A DNA stretch of 64,000 nucleotides from Stratiolaelaps scimitus. Lineage: Eukaryota > Arthropoda > Arachnida > Mesostigmata > Laelapidae. The position numbers and the translations under genes are program-made. Numbering within the stretch: the stretch's first letter is position 1; each line of letters begins with the position of its first letter. Positions 56,860 through 64,000 of this stretch are shown one piece after another. Under the pieces are notes generated by a model. The model made no database searches and was not told where the DNA came from. It saw nothing but the letters and a program-made list of their open reading frames with translations. The stretch is taken from positions 5,874,501-5,938,500 of the forward strand of contig JABWDB010000019.1 in the NCBI GenBank assembly GCA_019614645.1, read 5' to 3'.

Positions 56860-57870
56860 CTGTGTGTGACATTCCCTTTGGTAGTGGCAGTAACGTGTAA
56901 CTCAGTAAGATCGGCGCTTTACGCCGCTAGTGAAGCAGATTCGAATTAGTGATGCTTTGCTGAAAACAATCTTTGAGGATAGAGGTTCGCCAAATATTTT
57001 TTGGATTATTTCATTATTCGTTCCTCTTGAGTGTTTAGTATTTTCATTCAGCCGAATCGAATCGGTCTCACCGCTCACTGACAACGTCTTCACTGGGAAT
57101 ATCGATACCGAGAAGTTTTCGGCGTACAAGTTAGCGAGCAGTGGAACCATAGAGATGCCTGGAAGTAGAAAGCGCGGAAATATTTAGAAATCGCACCATA
57201 TTACGTGGGTTCCACCTCTCCTAATCACTCCGTTTACATTCGCACCGGCCATAAGCGATGTGTGCTTGATCAATACCTGGCATTGTTGTCAAGTAGTAGT
57301 TTGTTCGTCTTTTCGCCCAAGGTGCTGCTTCGGTCGCGCCTCGCGGACTAGGGTGCTACCCTAGTTGAAGGCAATATTCAAGACCGTAACATCAATGGCG
57401 CCGGACTTGCGATCAGCAGATCAGTTAGTAGCGTTACGTCTATGCGGGCTCACGTACCGTGCGGCTCTTCCCCATAGCCCCAAATACACGTATACTTCGC
57501 GAGGCGTGCTTGCTTGACGCTAGAAGAAGGAGTGCCGAAATCTGTCCGGCGGGCTGACTGCTACGGATCGATTCTCCTTTCGGAACATTGTTCGCAACGG
57601 GGTGCAGGCCCTCCCTCGTAGCCTATTCCAAATCGACGGCGGGCACTTCTTTGGCCCTCATATTTCTCACGCGCTCGGCCTGTGTTCTTTGTCTACGCCT
57701 CTCGATAGTGATCCAACGTCGACGCCGGCCGTCAGACGGAGACGCCCCGCTTTAGAGCTGTAAAATGGCAGTAGTAGTATTAGTGGAGGGGCCGAGGAGA
57801 GCCCGGTCCGGGCGGGCGGGCGAGCGGGCGTTCGAGGAAACAGGAGGACTCAGCAAATATTCTATGTAGG
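56860..57870. other. No supportable gene in this stretch
   Basis: Short frames only. The stretch 57190-57870 has no frame above 60 codons. Confidence 0.45.
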
Positions 57871-58170
57871 TAGGTGGATTGGGATAGAAGTAGGAGACGG
57901 CCCCATCAGACAGCCAGGTCGAATACAGCTGGCGGGCGAGTGGGTCTTTTTAGGCGCGAGAAAGACCTTTCGAAGCCGTTGACCCAATCCCCGCCGAGGC
58001 TCTTGAGGGGACGGACGGAGGTGCCGGAGTGCTCCTACGACTGCTGCGTTGGGCGTGCGTTTACTGTACGGAAGCTCGGCCGTTTGCGATCTCAACTACG
58101 GTTCACTACTAGGCTTCCGCTTGCCAGTCTCGTTTGTGCTCCAATCTCGTTTGCAGCGACCTCCTACCCC

Positions 58171-58195
58171 TTTCTTTCTCTCTCTCTCTCTCTCT
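58171..58195. repeat. (CT)n microsatellite
   Basis: CT repeat inside a GC-rich block; it could also serve as a pyrimidine tract for the CTAAC and AG that follow within 60 bp. Confidence 0.85.
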
Positions 58196-58285
58196 GTCCC
58201 TCCTCGGCTAACTGTGGGCCACGCATCGAGACTCCGATTCCGGCGCGTTCAAAGAAACTACCCGCCTACCAACGAACATTTATCA

Positions 58286-58447
58286 ATGCCGGGCAAAGAA
58301 AGCGGAGTGGAATACCAATGGCTCTGTCCAGTTTTGAACACGGTGCGAGCTTTCGACGGGTCTCACGGAGACGGGAGGCTTCCACACGAGGGGCGTGCAC
58401 AGTGGACGATCACAGACGAACGGCTTATATGTATGTATCGGGCATGA
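58286..58447 (+). CDS. Weak candidate exon, 53 codons
   Basis: An ATG at 58286 opens a frame with an ordinary charged composition (MPGKESGVEYQWLCPVLNTV) to a TGA... or, if spliced at a donor-like GTATGT (58431), 48 codons. Upstream lie a pyrimidine tract, CTAAC and an AG that could form an acceptor. A longer frame in another phase (57874-58653) overlaps it. Unresolved and unrecognised. Confidence 0.13.
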   Translation: MPGKESGVEYQWLCPVLNTVRAFDGSHGDGRLPHEGRAQWTITDERLICMYRA

Positions 58448-59013
58448 GTGAGAGAGGTAAGAGAAAGCGTAGCGGAACAATCAACAGAAGGACATCGGGA
58501 CAAACCCAGCATGAGGTCGAAGGGGGAGGGGCACGCCGATGGGCGCCGGAAAAAGCGCGCCAGATAAGAAAACAGGTTGGAACAAAGCAAGACCTGCGAT
58601 GGTCGTCTCCAACGGTCCTCAGGGTACAGGCCGTGTTCATGTTGGCTACTTGATCTCAGCTCATGTCCCTGAGCCTTTGATGGGATAGATTCGTCGTCGT
58701 TGTCAAATCACAAAGAAGTACGATGATTATATCGTACCGTGGGCGATGAAGGTAAAAGGGTCAAGCATCTCTTTTCGGCCGCTGAAAGACTGACCGGAAC
58801 TGATTTAAGAGCGAGATATCGCCCGCAGTAACAATTACAGTGCTTATATACTCATAAATATGCCGTGGCGGGGTAACGAGACGAAACAGCAGCTATTATA
58901 TATGTAGCCCCTTTTCCGGTATCCGGAGCCGTCATAAACACTGCAGTTCCTATAGTCATGGACACCACCCCTCCCTAAACGGAAGGGGAAAACTCGAATA
59001 GATTAGTGTCGAG

Positions 59014-59098
59014 CCCTTTGGTGGCCTGGTGGTGCATTCGTGTGCGTCTGCCTTGCAATCGGATAAGACACGTAGGTACACGGGCTCGATTGCCGCTG
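59014..59098 (+). repeat. tRNA-like pol III head, possible SINE fragment
   Basis: An A-box-like TGGCCTGGTGG (59022-59032) and a B box GGCTCGATTGC (59083-59093) at tRNA spacing, with CCTTGCAATC in the anticodon-loop position. The acceptor ends do not pair, so it is not a working tRNA. Downstream A/T-rich sequence may be the SINE body. Confidence 0.42.
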
Positions 59099-59486
59099 TT
59101 TATTTAAAGGGGTCCCTTCGTATTGAAGCAATGCCGAAAGCAGTATCGCGGACGTTAAATATTAGCTTTGAGTCAGGCCGGGAAATTCACTAGATTAGTG
59201 CTAGAAATAGAGGCAAATACATATTGCGACCTTGACCAGGTTGAGGGTGTCTTGTTTCATAGCGTTATCTTTTGTTTCATACTGTAACATGAATAATTCT
59301 TCTAAATTGAAGAACGCACAAGCTTGACGCAGCCGCGACGACCGGCTACGTTGAACATTGTGAGAGATTATACGTACACAGAAATACTATTGTCCTCGCA
59401 AACTACAGAGACTAATATGAAGGAGGAACATGAAGGCGCATAAACAATATTTTCCTTTTTCGCCGTTTTCTCTGTGTCGCTTTCAG

Positions 59487-59693
59487 GCTGCTGCGGCTGC
59501 CGCTAGCGGAGCAAACGCTGCCGCTGCGGCGGCGGGGCCGTGCAATCGGAGGCTCGCACTGACAGGGCTGAGCTGCGGCCCGCCACTAGGACTTCCACCA
59601 GCCGCGGTGGAGTGGCTCGTGGCGAAAGAGGCCTGTCCTCCCCAGGCTGTATGGTCACCGCCTACTGGCCAGGATGCTTCCATCGAATTTCAG
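59487..59693 (+). CDS. Best internal exon candidate, poly-alanine protein
   Basis: A long pyrimidine-rich acceptor (TTTTCTCTGTGTCGCTTTCAG) ends at 59486 and a donor (TTTCAG|GTTAGA) follows 59693. Between them are exactly 69 codons in one open phase-0 frame, with about 61% purine-first codons and GC content far above the flanks. The peptide starts with two alanine runs separated by SGAN, then continues through Pro/Gly-rich sequence to a mixed segment, PPAAVEWLVAKEACPPQAVW, ending in DASIEFQ. Alanine runs are common in arthropod transcription factors and RNA-binding proteins, but I do not recognise this one. Partner exons were not found in the window, so introns would be long. A minus-strand frame overlaps but lacks splice sites. 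Confidence 0.45.
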
Positions 59694-59699
59694 GTTAGA

Positions 59700-61140
59700 C
59701 CGATGAACGATCAACTATCAACTAGCTACCCAGTCGAATATTTCCCATTGGGTTCGTCAAGAATAACAACAATCTTCATGAAAAGCGTGGACGTCATACA
59801 CAACGAGAAGCATGATCATATTATCTGTTCGGCACGCGCCAGTGACCTCTTCACTAAACGATTCTGTGATGCATGTAAGCGGTGTACTGTTAACGGGTCA
59901 ATGGAGGAGTCATGGGGTCACGCGGTCTGTTGTACTCCTTCGATTCTCTACATTTGTCCATTACTCAATTATGGGGCATTTTTCACTGTTCCTTGCGTTT
60001 TCGCTGTTGTGTGTTTTCTTTATTATAATCGCATTGTTAAACCTCACTATGATACTATTTATATTGCTACCAATCCGTTGGGCTAGTCTCCGTTGCACTA
60101 AGGAGGGCAATGATTCTTCCACGTAGGACATGGTATCTACTGTGTCTGGCGGCCAGAGCTAGCCTGTTGGGCCAGGGTAAGCCTGCCGCGTGTCGAACCC
60201 GGTTGGTATTCCCGGTGCGACGCAATCTAAACGGTGGCATTGAACGGCGGGGGGGGGGGGACTCTCGCGCGCGAGTTCACCCGGTCATGTGAAGACACTT
60301 TCTTGGGCCAGAAGCACAACTAGAGGCGGCTTTGCGGTCTGTCTGCATTTGTCAGATAGGCAATCTACTCACAGCCTGCTCCGGCAACCCCCATCCACCC
60401 GCGTGCATTGAACTGGCAGCAGCAGCACGGGCAACGCGTCGAAGTTGTCTACGTTGAGGTAGGTCGAGCGTACGCGCAGACAACTCGACTCGCGTGTGGC
60501 CCGTGATTTGCATTCGACTTTAACATAAACACACATACGGGGCAACCAGACAATTGTCTCGGCGCCGTTCGAATCCCGAACCAGCTGTTCGCTCCGTCGA
60601 TGTTGATGTGCCGATTTTTATGTGTAGTCACTGCTTTCCGACAGTTTTCATGTTCATTTGTCTCGGTCTCGCTAAGCAAGTGGGTGACAATGTCGACGCG
60701 GAGTTGCACACTCAAGGGGCGTCAATTTGCCTCTAGGAAATCAAAGAGTGCCCAAATACAAGCAGGGTTTTATTAGCTTATTTCAGTCTTGTCGTCGATA
60801 CGGGTTTGTCTCATTTCGCTCACCGTGATGAAAAATAGAGGTCTAGTTCCCAATAACTGTGATTTAATTGAGTCAAAAGTGAAGTCGCGAGCAAAACCGA
60901 CTTTCGTTTACATTCGCTCGAAGAGACCATGTGACTCTATTCCAGGCGCCCCTAATCTCGAGCTGGAACGTTTCTCAGTCGAGCATCTTTTTTTTGTAAG
61001 AAAAAGCCAGAGGCAGCGGAACATTTTGTATCCTTGTACCATGCGTGTACATATATATATATATATATATTACAATCTTATCTCTGTTCCGCTGCGGCTT
61101 TTGAGAGACGGCTTTCTGCCGACGTGGATTATGATTGTGT
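59700..61140. other. No confident gene in this stretch
   Basis: The plus-strand frame that continues past the exon candidate to 60086 is read-through of intron. A 56-codon frame (ATG at 60828, ending before a donor-like GTAAGA at 60996) has a basic, mixed composition but no support beyond that. A G run of about 12 is at 60250 and a TA repeat at about 61052-61069. Confidence 0.35.
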
Positions 61141-61152
61141 CTCTCTTTCTAG

Positions 61153-61379
61153 TTCTGCTATTTCTGTCCTCCTCTTCGATGTGCTTGTGTGTGCCCATGA
61201 CTGTATGAGTCCTGCCCTCTCCCTTGCTCTTGGTGACTTGTCGACGGCTCCTGCTCTTAGCTACGACAAGTATAGCAGCTTTCTCCGGGTAGCAGCGGTT
61301 TCTCGGGATAGCTTCTCGTCATCGCCGTCGTTTCGTTCCTGTTTGCTGGGCAAAGAGTGCTTGCTGCAAAGAGTGTGTC
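61153..61379 (+). CDS. Candidate internal exon, 227 nt, contested by minus strand
   Basis: A strong acceptor (GTGTCTCTCTTTCTAG) ends at 61152 and a donor (GTC|GTAAGT) begins at 61380. A single frame is open throughout (75 codons plus split codons at both ends), Ser/Leu/Ala-rich. The minus strand is open across the same place with a better coding signature (see 61261-61524), so only one of the two can be right. The peptide is not recognised. Confidence 0.2.
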
Positions 61380-61524
61380 GTAAGTCACCGTCAGAGACGT
61401 TGTCGTCGCTGCGCCGCCAACTGTAAGCCGCGCCTCTAATCCCCTTTGGTGGAGCCGTCTCCGAAGATGTTCCGCCGCTTCCATTCGCTCTGCTGCCCAG
61501 TTCTCCGCCTGGCCCTCGTTCCAT
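61261..61524 (-). CDS. Candidate small CDS or first exon, 87 aa, unknown
   Basis: Minus-strand ATG at 61524 in a strong context (G at -3, G at +4), with a stop just upstream, opens 87 codons to a TAG. The protein is hydrophilic: a Gly/Ser-rich start (MERGPGGELGSRANGSGGTS), then acidic and basic clusters (SDDNVSDGDLR, NDGDDEKLSRE), consistent with a disordered region. About 64% of codons start with a purine. No domain. It overlaps the spliced plus-strand candidate at 61153-61379 in antisense. Confidence 0.24.
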   Translation of the reverse strand: MERGPGGELGSRANGSGGTSSETAPPKGIRGAAYSWRRSDDNVSDGDLRHTLCSKHSLPSKQERNDGDDEKLSRETAATRRKLLYLS

Positions 61525-61529
61525 TTCGG

Positions 61530-62450
61530 TCTCTCAACAGCTCATCGTTTCGCAGCGCGCACTTGTTTCCAGCAGCTTGCAGTCGCCACCATCAGCGGCG
61601 TCACCGTACTTCGCTCCCGGTAGCCTTCTCCCCATCGGGGGCAGATCCCTAACGACGCGACAACGTCGTTCACCGTTGTCGTCAACGTTGTCAGACTCTC
61701 TTCTGAGCTTAGCAACGCAAGCGTCGTAGTACGGCTAGCGCCGCTGCAACTGCAACGGTAGCAAGATAGGACGGACCCCCCTCCCCCCCGGCCGACGTCG
61801 GTCGCCGAGGCTTTATCCTGAGTGGACCCCCCGTGCCCCGTCGCCTCTTGAAGTCAAAAGACGTTGCGACACGGTGGAAAAGCCCAGATCGAGGCAGTGA
61901 GAAAGGCACACACAGGCCGGCAAGCAAGATTCGCTACAGCGAAAAAGTGCCAACAGGAACGGTCGCCCAGGGATGCGGGGGAGGCCAAAGTAGCAACAGG
62001 CGAAGAAGAGCCTCGCTTCGCTGGTGGGCGAACCCAGCGGCAAAGGAAGCTGGCAACGGCCAAGTCTAGCTGCTGCTCCAGCTGGGCTCGGAACTGGTGG
62101 TGGTGGTCGAGTCTGGGTAGACTTTGCTGTCACTTTGTCTGCCACGGCAACTGCTCGTCATAGGCGGCGGCTCCTAGCGAACTTCGGAAAGAACACCCGT
62201 TCTTCTGAGCCCATTTCCACGTGCACGCGCAGGCTATCTCTTCGATGTTGCCTGTGTTAACCCTTTATTTTATGATGAAGTGACTCAGTTAGTGGCTGGA
62301 GACAACCAGTTCGTATCGCATACGGTGAAAGTTACAGGCGAAACTAAAGCGAGCGAACGGAAGCGTCCCCCGCCGTAAAGCTACATGCGAACGCAAAGTT
62401 CATGTAATTAGGCGGCCCCTGTCGGCTCGAGTTCTCGCGAATCGCCACGC
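61530..62450. other. GC-rich block without a supported gene
   Basis: Frames of 68-110 codons in several phases on both strands, none with a recognised domain. It lies directly upstream of the possible promoter at 62504 and may be regulatory. Confidence 0.35.
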
Positions 62451-62503
62451 TCCTCCCTTTCGGCGATCGCCAACAAATTTTCGTATGCATATTGACAGCT
62501 CGG

Positions 62504-62640
62504 TATATATACGAGAGAGAGGCAACAATTGCGCAGCTCTGGAGTTTCTGTCGGCCAAGGCGAGAGAGTTAGTCGTTGAGACTACATGCTTCTAGAAGAG
62601 CACCACTCGAAGATCGAGGCGAAAGTCTCGCAGCTAAGGG
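62504..62640 (+). promoter_or_regulatory. Possible TATA/GAGA promoter and short first exon
   Basis: TATATATA at 62504-62511 is followed at once by GAGAGAGAGG, then by a possible start about 31 bp after the TATA box (near 62535). At 62588-62597 TTCTAGAA is an inverted pair of heat-shock-element units. A donor-like AAGG|GTAAAG is at about 62639. The order TATA, GA tract and stress-type element resembles arthropod inducible promoters. No coding exon of 60 codons or more follows nearby, so the transcript, if real, is non-coding or begins with a non-coding exon. Confidence 0.3.
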
Positions 62641-62649
62641 TAAAGTTTT

Positions 62650-63710
62650 ACAGACAACAGAGCAGACATCGCTAATAAAAGAGTAATAATCACACACAGT
62701 GCTTACGAACGGAAGTCATATAATGACGATGCGTACACAGAGGCACATCCTGCCGGGAAAAAGGGCGCTATTGGACCCATACTAGCTAGAACTCCTCTTC
62801 TGTCATCTTTCTTGTCCTTTCATATTTGTCAGGATTACTAATTAACCACTAAGCATTTGTGAGATTCGTATTAAGAGAATAATAGAGACGCATACATTTT
62901 TTTATTTGTTTTATTTTTCTAGATTACAAGGAGAGGTAAAAGGTGGCCCCGCAGTCATTCAAGCGATTTCATTTCAGCGCTACGCCTCTCCGCGATCGTG
63001 TCGGAGAGATCATAGTCTCAACAATGTCAACCTTGTATTAAGTCTGCATCAATCAGCAATTGTCAAAGGCTTAAGTCATCTTCGAGATTTTATATGCGTT
63101 TCATGACTATTGAGAATGAACACATTACGAACTGATTGACTCAGTAGAAGTATTTGCATACCGGGGTGGAGTTTGATAGGCGACCTGAGGCATCGTCACA
63201 AATTGGAGGTGGAGTGTGGAGAGCCCCAGAGGTGGAAACAGAACTAAGGCTAAAGGGGTTCTCACAGATGTGCTGTGAATGTGTGAATGTAAAAAGTTCT
63301 CAACGTCTCGTCTTTGACGCATGTGTCCGTCAGCAACGTTGCTATAATGGAGTTCTCAAAGAGTTCAGGTCGAGGTTCAAGTTACAAGCCATATTTCATT
63401 GGACGAAAGATGCAAGCCCACAAAGTGCTGTACGTCCAAGCACCAAATTATTAATTTATCTTTTGATGTATGTATTTCACTTCGTTTGCTCTGGTTTGTG
63501 GTCATAGCATTTATTATGCTGGATAGTGACGTTCCGGACACCCTTCGTCGCGGCATATTTTTTTACGCAGCCGCAGCAGGATCAGCATATGTTCGAATTT
63601 CGTGATTTACCCAGTCGAGGTTTCGATACCAGAGCCGAGTTGGTGGCTGCTTTGTGTTGACTCCGCTGGAATAAAGCCGTTTACAACAGTCCTTCTCCCC
63701 AGCAGCATAC
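62650..63710. other. No supportable gene in this stretch
   Basis: AT-richer DNA. The plus-strand frame 63154-63507 (117 codons, no ATG start) has a mixed composition but no motif. The last part adjoins the retrotransposon fragment. Confidence 0.4.
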
Positions 63711-63713
63711 TAG

Positions 63714-63953
63714 ACAGCCCCCTTTAATGCTTGTCTGAGGAACGCACATGTTACTGTGGAATGGCGGAAAGCCTTGCTATCTTTGTTACCGAAAGGTGAA
63801 GACGACCCGAAGGACTCGACCAGTTGGAAGGGAATAGCTAAAAAGCGCTACTGCTATAAACTTTTATCTCAGATCCTCAAACAGAGTCTCTCGCGATACC
63901 TCGAGCTCACACGTGCCATTCGTGGCCAAGAACGGGACGGTTTTAGGCCTTAG
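63714..63953 (+). mobile_element. Non-LTR retrotransposon reverse-transcriptase fragment
   Basis: About 80 codons in one frame. They carry the start of a LINE-type reverse transcriptase: FNACLRNAHVTVEWRKALLS, then LLPKGEDD, then WKGIAKK, YKLLSQILKQSLSRYLE, and GQERDGFRP. This is the finger region (W..a.i..lPK, W..I, L...L, Q.GFR) that precedes the catalytic YxDD. The catalytic part, endonuclease and both ends are absent; a stop and then a CT repeat follow. It is a short dead fragment, perhaps of the R1/R2/CR1-like range; the clade cannot be told. Confidence 0.8.
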
Positions 63954-63960
63954 CACTGCA

Positions 63961-63976
63961 CTCTCTCTCTCTCTGC
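63961..63976. repeat. (CT)n microsatellite
   Basis: CT repeat immediately after the LINE fragment. Confidence 0.85.
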
Positions 63977-64000
63977 TGGCTCGGTTCTTTGTAAATCATA

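Noticed and set aside
57874..58653. 259-codon plus-strand frame
   Set aside because: No ATG at its start, crosses a CT repeat, and overlaps an equally plausible frame in another phase; the length is explained by few stops in GC-rich DNA.
59022..59093. Functional tRNA gene
   Set aside because: A and B boxes are present but the acceptor and anticodon stems do not pair properly.
1..64000. CRISPR arrays, bacterial operons or phage genes
   Set aside because: No regularly spaced repeats with unique spacers, no ribosome-binding-site-led gene runs, and splicing-type signals with animal transposons instead.
1..64000. Known microRNAs (let-7, bantam, miR-1, miR-9, miR-124 and similar)
   Set aside because: Looked for their mature sequences by eye and found none.

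Overview
This window looks like a piece of an animal nuclear genome, most likely an arthropod, though the species and even the class are guesses. The reasons are: no operon-like or long open reading frames on either strand; many di-, tri- and tetranucleotide microsatellites and mononucleotide runs; spliceosomal-type donor and acceptor sites; class II transposons of the Tc1/mariner superfamily; two diverged copies of a tRNA-derived SINE; and a non-LTR retrotransposon scrap. I see no conserved multi-exon gene that I can name. Most of the 64 kb reads as intergenic or intronic DNA.

The best-supported features are mobile elements. A 1.57-kb Tc1/Tc3-type element (46963-48535) has long terminal inverted repeats of about 225 bp, a transposase interrupted by an apparent 76-bp intron, one in-frame stop, and an N in place of the second catalytic D of its DD34E triad. 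A mariner element (11489-12155) keeps both terminal repeats and TA target duplications but has lost the 3' half of its transposase. Two SINE copies (about 24862-25100 and 33282-33536) share A/B boxes at the head and a matching tail. Three other tRNA-like promoter pairs lie at 50462, 53447 (minus strand) and 59022. A reverse-transcriptase fragment lies at 63714-63953.

GC-rich blocks (about 7.2-7.7, 10.2-10.8, 12.3-13.0, 15.2-15.8, 18.1-18.6, 20.2-21.0, 22.6-23.7, 34.2-34.6, 55.4-56.6, 57.8-58.6, 59.5-59.7 and 61.3-62.2 kb) are where exons or first exons would be sought. The single best exon candidate is 59487-59693 (+): 69 complete codons, poly-alanine then a mixed sequence, between a strong acceptor and a good donor. 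Others are weaker and are given low confidence. The composition of this genome makes random frames look protein-like on both strands, and several candidates overlap rivals on the opposite strand. No function could be assigned to any of them.

Possible regulatory signals are a TATA/GAGA promoter at about 62504 with a heat-shock-type element downstream, and initiator-like motifs at about 23577 and 55918. Several strong hairpins and palindromes are recorded. I found no CRISPR array, intact tRNA, rRNA or recognisable microRNA.
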